From assembly GCA_020846715.1 (NCBI GenBank), contig JADLDK010000028.1, forward strand, positions 1-64,000: a DNA stretch of 64,000 bases, in the 5' to 3' direction. Below the pieces are notes generated by a model. The model was not told where the DNA came from and did not search any database. It saw nothing but the letters and a program-made list of their open reading frames with translations. The stretch is from Armatimonadota bacterium. Its GTDB lineage: Bacteria; Armatimonadota; UBA5829; DSUL01. Positions 1 to 7,447 of this stretch are shown one piece after another (position 1 is the stretch's first letter; each line of letters begins with the position of its first letter). Both the position numbers and the translations under genes were made by a program.

Positions 1-1
1 G

Positions 2-3000
2 GATATAGACTTTCAGGGCCGTGTGAGCGCTGCGTTTGCCCTTGGGCGCACGGGACTCACTGACGATCCTCATGGGCATGGCACACATGTCAGCGGGTCA
101 GTTCTCGGGAATGGGAAGCTCAGCGGATCTGACCCTTCGACTCACAGCTATCTAAACTCTTACGCAGGAGTGGCGCCAGAAGCAAATCTGATTATGCAGA
201 GCGTGCTGGACGCCAATGGCAATCTCGGTGGGCTTCCAGCAAATCTCGCGACACTGTTCACACAAGCCTATCAGGCCGGTGCGCGTGTGCACACAAATAG
301 TTGGGGCGCAACAGTGGCGGGCGTCTATGATACTGACGCCAGTCAGGTCGATCAGTTTGTCTGGTCACATCCGGATGCAGTTGTGCTGTTTGCGGCGGGC
401 AATGACGGCGTGGACGCTGACAGTAACGGTGTTATTGATCCGCAGTCGGTCGGTTCTCCAGGCACCGCCAAGAACTGTATCACTGTGGGCGCAACAGAGT
501 CCGTTCGGTCGTCAGGCGGATATCAGTTTCAATGGGGGACTGGTTCCTGGGCCAGCAATTACCCAGCTCCGCCCATCAAGAACGACCTGATCTCAGACAA
601 CAGTTTTGGCATGGCAGCTTTCTCCAGCCGCGGGCCGTGCGAAGATGGGCGAATCAAGCCCGATATTTGCGCCCCAGGCACGAATATCCTGTCTGTGCGC
701 AGTCACAATCCTGCGGCTGGTACAGGCTGGGGCTCGTACAACGCAGACTATGTGTACATGGGCGGAACGAGCATGGCCACTCCTCTGGCGGCGGGAGCGA
801 CGGCGTTGCTGCGGCAATATTTCCAGCAGGTGAAGGGCATTGACCCTTCCGCCGCCCTGATCAAAGCAACTCTTCTGGTAAGCGCCCGGGACCTGACTCC
901 TGGACAGTATGGCGCCGGCTCATCTCTTGAGATTCCTGCCCGACCGAACAACGTCGAAGGCTGGGGACGGGTGGACCTGCAGGCGGCTGTCAACCCCGCA
1001 CCACCGAATACCCTGCAGCTTGAAGACTACAAAGCCGGTTTACAGACCGGGGAGATCCGCTCTTTCTCTTTCAGGATCGTTACCGCAGGCGTGCCGCTTC
1101 GTATCGCCCTGGCGTGGACGGACTATCCCGGTGACGTGTCTGCATCCAAAGCCCTTGTGAACGACCTGGATCTACAGGTACACGCGCCGAGCGGCCAGGT
1201 CTTTGCGGGCAACGGAACGTCAGACCACGCCAACAACGTGGAAAGCGTGGACATCGCCTCACCTGAGATCGGCACGTACACGGTGACCGTCAGCGGCTAC
1301 AGCGTTCCGCACGGACCACAGCCCTTTGCCCTGGTAGCTCAGGGGGGGCTTCCAAATGCCGCACTCTCCGGACATATTACGTCAACATCTGGCACACCAA
1401 TCCCCAACGCTGCTATTACCGCAACTTCCCTCAGCGCGGTCTTCACAGCCTCTTCCAGACCGGATGGCAGTTATGACATCGCTGTCATTCCGGACGATTA
1501 CAGCGTGGAGGTGTCTAAGAATGGCTGGAGTTTCAATCCGGTATCGCATAGCGTGACAGTACCTGCCGAAGGCGCCGGGAATGTAGATTTTGTAGGGACA
1601 GCCTCTCCCGCCTCCATAAGCGGCTCTGTTTTTGGCGCCCAGACACAACAGGGCTCCGGAACGTGGCAGTCTGTGCACCCCTATCTTAATAACACAAACG
1701 ACTCCGTCACAATCTCCGGACCAGCCAATGCTGTGCGCATGCGGGTGCATTTTGCCCAGATGGCGACAGAGAGCGGGTACGACTTTGTAACGATCAGCGA
1801 CAGCGATGGCGGAAGCGCGACGAGCTATTCCGGCAATAACAATGACTTCTGGAGTCCCTGGATAGACGGAAACGCAGTGCGGGTGAATCTTTCATCAGAC
1901 GTCAGCGTGACGCGGTATGGCTGGCTGATAGATGCGTTCCAGGCCACCATTCCAGGTTCGCCGATGACAGGCGTCACAGTTACAGACAGTCTCTCCGGCA
2001 TCTCGAGCGTCAGCGGCCTCGACGGTTCCTACGTATTTCCCAGCGTGCAGCCGCTGCCGACGACCCTTTCAGCTTCGATTGCCGAGCACGTAATAAAGCC
2101 GTCACAACGCGACATTGCGCCGACACCGGGGCAGAGCGTGCAGGGTCAGGATTTTGTGGCTATACCAGAGGTTCCGGTCATCCACGTCAAACTGACTCAC
2201 AGCTACCCGGGAGACCTGGTTATCAAGACCGGTGTTGGAACCGTCGCCAACCCGGTTCTGATACGCACTATCTGGAATCGCCAAACTGCGAGCAATCCGA
2301 CCCTGACCCTCGATATTCCTGTGGATGAAGGCAATCCCTACTTTCCGCCGAGCGCCGCCCATCCCTGGTTCCTTCAGATCTGTGATCAGTCTGCCTATGA
2401 CCAGGGCACACTGCTGGAGTTTTCGATAAGCAGGAACGGGCGAACGTACGGTTCCTTCCAGACTCCCGCGGCGATAAACGATCTGACCTGTGTGACGGTG
2501 AGCGTTCCCTCCCAGACTCCGATTCGAATAGGCGACGCAAAACAGCTTGCCAACAACACCAGTTGCCTGCTGATGGACAAGATAGTGACGGCCGTGTTCG
2601 CCGATCGCATATACGTGCAGGAATCGGATCGCTCTTCCGCTATCTGTGTGCCAGGAGTCTTTGGAGTCACTGCGGGAGACTGCGTTTCTGTACTGGGCGC
2701 AGTTGATCTGATGGGGTGCGAGCGGATTGTAAATGCGGCTCAGGTGCAGAAGACGGCGCAGGGATCCTGGCCGGTGCGCCCGCTGTTCATCGGAGGCAGG
2801 AATGTGGGTGGTGAGCCGCTGTCACCCGTGACTCCAGGCTTTGCAGATTCAATTGACCTCAACAACATAGGGTTGCTGGTCACTGTGTCCGGCACGGTAC
2901 GAAAAACTGATGCAGGCTGGTTCTATGTGGATGATGGAACTGCGGCGCCAGACGGCAGCGGGTACGGCGGCATACGCGTGGCCGCCGATGTGCTACAGAT

Positions 3001-3139
3001 ACCTCAGACTGGAGCGTTTGTTACCGTGACAGGAATCTCCAACTGCAGAGACTCTGGCTTTGGCGCAGCGCGCATCATCTATCCAAGATCGCAGGAGGAC
3101 ATTGTAGTTCTCCATGACGCACCCTCACCGCAACCGTAG
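2..3139 (+). CDS. Subtilisin-family (S8) secreted serine protease, 5' partial
   Basis: The reading frame is open to the window edge, so the start and the catalytic Asp lie upstream. The catalytic His is in HGHGTHVSG (about residue 26 of the visible part), the oxyanion Asn in FAAGNDG and the nucleophile in GTSMATP (about residue 257). After the protease domain comes a beta-sandwich with the AWTDYPG...LVNDLDLQV signature common behind S8 domains. It is followed by a carboxypeptidase-regulatory-like repeat (SGHITSTSGTPIPNA), a second copy near VTVTDSLSG, a proprotein-convertase-like P domain (LTHSYPGDLVI) and a roughly 200-residue C-terminal module shared with three other proteins in this window. 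It is probably an extracellular protease for polymer breakdown. A GTG at base 23 is inside the domain and is not a credible start. Confidence 0.9.
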   Translation, partial: DIDFQGRVSAAFALGRTGLTDDPHGHGTHVSGSVLGNGKLSGSDPSTHSYLNSYAGVAPEANLIMQSVLDANGNLGGLPANLATLFTQAYQAGARVHTNSWGATVAGVYDTDASQVDQFVWSHPDAVVLFAAGNDGVDADSNGVIDPQSVGSPGTAKNCITVGATESVRSSGGYQFQWGTGSWASNYPAPPIKNDLISDNSFGMAAFSSRGPCEDGRIKPDICAPGTNILSVRSHNPAAGTGWGSYNADYVYMGGTSMATPLAAGATALLRQYFQQVKGIDPSAALIKATLLVSARDLTPGQYGAGSSLEIPARPNNVEGWGRVDLQAAVNPAPPNTLQLEDYKAGLQTGEIRSFSFRIVTAGVPLRIALAWTDYPGDVSASKALVNDLDLQVHAPSGQVFAGNGTSDHANNVESVDIASPEIGTYTVTVSGYSVPHGPQPFALVAQGGLPNAALSGHITSTSGTPIPNAAITATSLSAVFTASSRPDGSYDIAVIPDDYSVEVSKNGWSFNPVSHSVTVPAEGAGNVDFVGTASPASISGSVFGAQTQQGSGTWQSVHPYLNNTNDSVTISGPANAVRMRVHFAQMATESGYDFVTISDSDGGSATSYSGNNNDFWSPWIDGNAVRVNLSSDVSVTRYGWLIDAFQATIPGSPMTGVTVTDSLSGISSVSGLDGSYVFPSVQPLPTTLSASIAEHVIKPSQRDIAPTPGQSVQGQDFVAIPEVPVIHVKLTHSYPGDLVIKTGVGTVANPVLIRTIWNRQTASNPTLTLDIPVDEGNPYFPPSAAHPWFLQICDQSAYDQGTLLEFSISRNGRTYGSFQTPAAINDLTCVTVSVPSQTPIRIGDAKQLANNTSCLLMDKIVTAVFADRIYVQESDRSSAICVPGVFGVTAGDCVSVLGAVDLMGCERIVNAAQVQKTAQGSWPVRPLFIGGRNVGGEPLSPVTPGFADSIDLNNIGLLVTVSGTVRKTDAGWFYVDDGTAAPDGSGYGGIRVAADVLQIPQTGAFVTVTGISNCRDSGFGAARIIYPRSQEDIVVLHDAPSPQP

Positions 3140-3179
3140 TGGACTGATCTGGATTTACGACACTGGCGTGAGCGCATCC

Positions 3180-3746
3180 CTAGAGCAACATCGCAGCGGC
3201 AATTACAAACGCTGCTGACCAGATCGCCACTGCAAGCTCTCGCAGGATGAGATGCGGCCAGCAGAGAACCGTTCCGGGCCCCTGGCATGGCCATCTGTGC
3301 GGAGCGGTATCGGAAGCCGCCACCTCACTATACTCACGCTCACGAGACCAACCCGGGTCTAAAGGAGCAGCCCTGCCCGGGCCAAAGATGAGCCAGACCG
3401 CAGACCCAACGGCCCCAGTAGCGACCGACAGCAGCAGCAGGCGCAGGCCAACGTGCGCTTGGGACGTCCACCTTAGAGCAAAACCCAGCAGTGCGGCGGC
3501 TGCAGCGCCTTTCCACATTCCAGCCAGAGCGTGATTCCAAAGATTCCTGGACAAAACTCGCAGCGGCCACACTCTATAGAATCCATTTACCAGCACAAAC
3601 TCAGCCTTCTCGCGTTCATTGCGCGGAACGAAGAATCCCCTGTTTCGCAGAGCTTTTCGCATGCGCGCGATCTTTCCAGCCAGCCCGGGAGCCACCGCCG
3701 GGTCGATACCTGCGGGCAGTGGTTTCATTTCACGCGGGTATGGCAA
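3180..3746 (-). CDS. Hypothetical membrane protein
   Basis: This 188-residue protein matches no family I recognise. The first 65 residues are basic and polar. Hydrophobic stretches follow at about 75-95 (GAAAAALLGFAL), 98-120 (LLLLSVATGAVGSAVWLIFG) and at the C-terminus (LAVAIWSAAFVIAAAMLL), suggesting three membrane segments. A GGAGGAG sequence lies about 10 bases before the ATG. The start overlaps the end of the Fe-S flavoprotein gene by 22 bases, so the two are probably cotranscribed and translationally coupled. A membrane partner for that flavoprotein is possible but is inferred from position alone. Confidence 0.6.
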   Translation of the reverse strand: MPYPREMKPLPAGIDPAVAPGLAGKIARMRKALRNRGFFVPRNEREKAEFVLVNGFYRVWPLRVLSRNLWNHALAGMWKGAAAAALLGFALRWTSQAHVGLRLLLLSVATGAVGSAVWLIFGPGRAAPLDPGWSREREYSEVAASDTAPHRWPCQGPGTVLCWPHLILRELAVAIWSAAFVIAAAMLL

Positions 3747-4939
3747 GTGATCTCCTCCACATGCTCCAGCGCCTGCATGCTGATTGCGTCTTCAAGGCAG
3801 ATGCGCGCGCACAGCCCGCAACGGGTGCATTTGCTGTCGTCCTTCAGTAGCACGGCCACGTGTCCCGCGCCCGCCCGCACCTGAGCGCCAGGCACCATGG
3901 CAATTACCTGCTCCGGGCAAATCTCCACGCAAAGGCCACACATCGTGCAAGCGTCAGCGTCGAAGACAGTATTGATGTCACAACGAAGACAGCGCGCTCC
4001 CTGTTGCTGCGCGACAACTTCCGGATAGCTGAGCATGACTTCGACTGGTTCTGTCATCCGTTCAGGCTTCTGGCGCGGGTACACATCCCAGTTCACCGGC
4101 ATCCTGTAGGCGGGTAGCGGAATGGGGGTAAGGGCCCGACAGGTGCGCTCTTCCAGCGTCTGCGCTGTGAGGTGTTCGTGAACCTGACGCGCTACCTGCT
4201 GCGCGTTTGCCATAGCATAAATGAAGGGCTCTGGGCCAATCGCGGCATTCCCCGCAACAAACGTACTCGGCGCATCCACGTGTGGTCCTGGATGTCCGGA
4301 CGCCAGGACAGCAGCGTCAAACTGAGACTCAAGCTCGCCCAGAGCTTCCCGGCCGATTTTCTGCGCCAGACGAAGCTCGACACCGAGAAGGCCAATGGCG
4401 TCAACCTCCGCCTGAAGGACTGCGGCAGGGAGAACAGACTCAGGCATAGCACACAGCTGTCCGCCAGCCCGGTTTTTCTCTTCAAACACAACGCAGCGAT
4501 ATCCGAGGCGCGCCAGGTCGTGGGACAGCGTTAGCCCGGCTGGCCCAGCGCCTACGACAGCTACACTCATGCCGTTTGGCTCCGGATGGGCCGATCCGGA
4601 CGCGGTAGACAGCTCCAGCCCGTAGTGAGAGTCCACTAAAGCCTCTGGCCCAAGCTGTTGACAGACAAACGTCTTCAAGTCCCGAATAGAGACAGGAGCG
4701 TCAATATTCCGGCGATTGCAGGCATCCTCACAGGGCGCAGAACATGCGCGACCGCAGACACTGGCGAGCGGATTGCGCGCCCGGGCAATTCGATAGGCAT
4801 CCAGGTAGCGCCCCTCGCTGATGGCCACAACGTAGCCGCGCGCATCGGTCCCCAGCGGACACGCCACCCGGCACGCGACATTGTGGGAATAATAATCCAA
4901 ATCCGGCTTGCGCGTTTTGAACTGTTGAGACTCTGCCAT
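3725..4939 (-). CDS. GltD-like FAD/iron-sulfur protein lacking the NAD(P)H domain
   Basis: This 404-residue protein resembles the glutamate synthase small subunit/dihydropyrimidine dehydrogenase Fe-S flavoprotein group. The N-terminal cysteines are C23, C27, C62, C66, C70 and C74 (the C-x3-C-x3-C type). A dinucleotide fold has VVGAGPAGL at 128-136, and GVELR near 186 matches the FAD domain. The C-terminus carries two ferredoxin motifs, CTMCGLCVEICP (331-342) and CTRCGLCARIC (371-381). The chain passes from DAAVLASG (208-215) almost directly to the closing FAD segment FVAGNAAIGPEPF (227-239), so the inserted NAD(P)H-binding subdomain of about 130-150 residues seems absent. The start chosen is ATG at 4939, preceded by GAGGGAG; a longer frame to 5020 lacks a better site. 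Confidence 0.75.
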   Translation of the reverse strand: MAESQQFKTRKPDLDYYSHNVACRVACPLGTDARGYVVAISEGRYLDAYRIARARNPLASVCGRACSAPCEDACNRRNIDAPVSIRDLKTFVCQQLGPEALVDSHYGLELSTASGSAHPEPNGMSVAVVGAGPAGLTLSHDLARLGYRCVVFEEKNRAGGQLCAMPESVLPAAVLQAEVDAIGLLGVELRLAQKIGREALGELESQFDAAVLASGHPGPHVDAPSTFVAGNAAIGPEPFIYAMANAQQVARQVHEHLTAQTLEERTCRALTPIPLPAYRMPVNWDVYPRQKPERMTEPVEVMLSYPEVVAQQQGARCLRCDINTVFDADACTMCGLCVEICPEQVIAMVPGAQVRAGAGHVAVLLKDDSKCTRCGLCARICLEDAISMQALEHVEEITCHTRVK

Positions 4940-5100
4940 AGCTCCCTCTGCCAGAAGCGTCATCGTACTGAACCTGATTCCACGCGGGGACCTAACGACG
5001 CTCCATCGCTTTACCCCCATCCGCGGCTACCGTGCCGAGCAGATCATAGGCTGGTTTACTACGCACGGCAAGAGCTTCTGCGCCGATTACCAGACAGGCT

Positions 5101-5187
5101 CCACTCCTCGAGGAGCTGCAGGAACGCGAAGAAAGCATGCGCGGCGCACTCCAGGGGAAGTTTGCGGTAATCACGGGCGGCGCTGGC
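5101..5187 (+). pseudogene. Possible remnant of a short-chain dehydrogenase N-terminus
   Basis: In one frame this stretch reads PLLEELQEREES, then an ATG at 5137 followed by RGALQGKFAVITGGAGAL. The last part matches the first beta strand and glycine-rich turn of short-chain dehydrogenases (L-x-GK-x-AVITGGA). The frame then runs into the 3' end of the opposite-strand gene at 5191, and no dehydrogenase continues. It could be a decayed fragment left after a rearrangement or chance. The match is only about 15 residues. Confidence 0.2.
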
Positions 5188-5190
5188 GCC

Positions 5191-7353
5191 CTAGAACTTC
5201 ATCCCGAGCTTCATTTCGGCTTCGTATCTCCGTCTCTGTTCGGCAGCCGCCTCGTCATCGATGCGAGACCCGCTAAGAGACAGATTGAAGTCGCTGCCAA
5301 GGTTGCGCGTGACGCCGAGACTGATGCGCCGGGACGACACGCCCGCGCTCTCCTGCGTCTCGCTGTACTCATAGCCGCCGGTCAGTTGCGTAGCCCGCGC
5401 CACTGCGACACCCAGTCCCAGCCGCGTCTGGAACCACTGCCGCCCGATGGCGTACTCGTCTTTGTAGGAGTAGTCGCCCGTCAGCGCCAGAATTCCGAAT
5501 GTTGACTTCAGACCGAGCGAGCGGCTGGAGTACTGCTGCGGGTTTCCCTTGCTGTCTTCTGGGTTATCCGCCAGAGCCGCAGTCAGCCCGAGATACTTCC
5601 AGGGCTCCAGAGTGAAGCTGAGCATCGTGGTGTCGATGCTGTAGTCTCCGGCGTCCCGGGTCTTGTAGCCGCCTGCAATGTTGAAATAGTCGAGAGGTTT
5701 GGCGGAGGCATTGATATCCTTCACCGCCAGTGTATTATCGTCGGAGTCCGAAAACGCATACCCACCGGATAGTTTCAGGGTCTTGTAAGGCTGGGCATCC
5801 AGACGGATGTCGTGCGTGCGAAAGCCTGCGCTTGCCTGCCGGTCAGTGATGCCGGCGGAAAGCTTCCAGCGGTCGCTGGCAGCAGTCGCGACACGCAGCC
5901 CGGCGCTGTTGTCTGCTCCGCCGAGATCGCTTCCTCGTCCAGCGAAGTTCGCCTGCAGTTCGACAACCTTGAGAGGCCTGGCTTTGACTCCAATATCAAC
6001 CGCCGTAGTGTCCTCACCTGACTGTACAGTGTTGGCCTGGAAAGCCGCCGTTAACGCAACGTCCTTGAGTGGCGCGGCGCTGAGGCCCACATTCAACGCG
6101 CTGGCGGATCCGGTGGCCTCGGAGTCCGTGAGCTTCATCCCCGCATTGACAGCCACATCCTTCAGGAGGCTTGTATTCAGCGTCACCTGTTGCGTAGTCG
6201 TGCGGCTGAGCGCATCCTGTGGACCCTGAAGCGTATCCGTCCATACAAACTGTGTGCTGGTTTTCTGGCCGATGGCGGAGGCCAGCTTGAACTCGTTGAC
6301 CTGCACGTCAGTGACCCCGCTGCCGGTCTGCGTCGCCGTAGCGGTGCGAGTAAACAGAAAAGCTGTTCCGGGCGCAACGTTGTAGCCAAGCGTGTTGTTG
6401 AGCGTTGTCACTGTCTTGGCGCCCCCGGAAAAATCCCTGCGGTCATAAGACGATCCCAGCGACAGGCGAGAGCCTTCCGGCTTCCACGCGAGCGCCAGAT
6501 TTTGCTGCCCTTCACCGCCCTTGAAGCCGTAGTCCTTGGCTGCGGAGAAGGCCTGCCCCGCGCTGACGTATGAGCCCGTGATGCTGAGATCGCCAATCTG
6601 CGTCGTGCCGCCAAACCTGGCCGCCGCGCGCTGCCAGAGACTGCCAGAGTTGGCGGCGCCTCCCTGATCCATATACACGGAAGAGGCAAAGCTGGTGTTG
6701 GCGCCAAGCTGGGTCTTGCCCTGAAAGCCCAGAATGGCGTCTGCAGCATTTGGATCTGTGGCGCTCTGGCGATAGAGAGCACTCATCTGTAAGCTGGAGG
6801 AGCCCGAAGAATAAAGATTCAGGGCGAGCGGAAGGGCAAATCCACTACCACTGCGTACAGAAGTTGCGGGGTCGAGGCCGTACTCCACCTTGGCCATACT
6901 GCTGGCGCCCAGAGGCGAGGTGAACGCGATAGTCCCGGAAGCGGGGTCCAGATTGTAGTCAACTCCGCGCAGACCCGGACGGCCGTCAATCAAAACCGTC
7001 TCACGTCCCGGAACGATACCTTTCCACGAGAGTCTGAACGGACCACGAGAGCCATTGCCGGAAATGACATCCCTCGCAAAACCGCGCTCCAGATCGGAGG
7101 AGCCAGCGGCGCTGAGGGTGGTTCCACCAGGAGAAATCTGTGCCGCACGGCCCACCCCTGACTCGCTGAAGCTCTGCGATGCAAATCCTGCCTTGACGGC
7201 AGGCAGCCAGACGGCCGGCAGGCACAGACACAGACAAATGGCCTTCCGGCTTAGCGCCGGCAGACCACTGAAGCGCGCGCCCGGTTTTGCTCCAGTCACA
7301 TGCATCTTTGACTCCGTACTATGAGACGCCCGAAGACGCATAATGTTTCCCAT
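5191..7353 (-). CDS. Secreted outer-membrane beta-barrel-like repeat protein
   Basis: This 720-residue protein begins with a basic region and a hydrophobic segment (AICLCLCLPAVWLPAVKAGFA), a probable signal peptide ending near residue 56. Next is a small domain with RGPFRLSWKGIVPGRETV and RGVDYNLDPASGTIAFTSP, a pattern seen in surface proteins that start a barrel or passenger. The remaining 500 or so residues alternate polar and hydrophobic positions in strand-length units rich in Gly, Ser, Thr and Ala (for example KTLKLSGGYAFSDSDDN, YLGLTAALADNPEDSKG). They end in a short strand, YEAEMKLGMKF, with a C-terminal Phe, which fits an outer-membrane barrel insertion signal. The ATG at 7353 follows AGGAAGGAGG. 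It is divergent from the glycosidase at 7448. The cargo or ligand cannot be told. Confidence 0.65.
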   Translation of the reverse strand: MGNIMRLRASHSTESKMHVTGAKPGARFSGLPALSRKAICLCLCLPAVWLPAVKAGFASQSFSESGVGRAAQISPGGTTLSAAGSSDLERGFARDVISGNGSRGPFRLSWKGIVPGRETVLIDGRPGLRGVDYNLDPASGTIAFTSPLGASSMAKVEYGLDPATSVRSGSGFALPLALNLYSSGSSSLQMSALYRQSATDPNAADAILGFQGKTQLGANTSFASSVYMDQGGAANSGSLWQRAAARFGGTTQIGDLSITGSYVSAGQAFSAAKDYGFKGGEGQQNLALAWKPEGSRLSLGSSYDRRDFSGGAKTVTTLNNTLGYNVAPGTAFLFTRTATATQTGSGVTDVQVNEFKLASAIGQKTSTQFVWTDTLQGPQDALSRTTTQQVTLNTSLLKDVAVNAGMKLTDSEATGSASALNVGLSAAPLKDVALTAAFQANTVQSGEDTTAVDIGVKARPLKVVELQANFAGRGSDLGGADNSAGLRVATAASDRWKLSAGITDRQASAGFRTHDIRLDAQPYKTLKLSGGYAFSDSDDNTLAVKDINASAKPLDYFNIAGGYKTRDAGDYSIDTTMLSFTLEPWKYLGLTAALADNPEDSKGNPQQYSSRSLGLKSTFGILALTGDYSYKDEYAIGRQWFQTRLGLGVAVARATQLTGGYEYSETQESAGVSSRRISLGVTRNLGSDFNLSLSGSRIDDEAAAEQRRRYEAEMKLGMKF

Positions 7354-7447
7354 GGCCTCCTTCCTGTGAAAGACTTCGGCTGCACACCGATGCGCACTTT
7401 GCCCTGCCGCGTAGATATGTTACACTGAAGCTGGAGAGGAATGTAAT

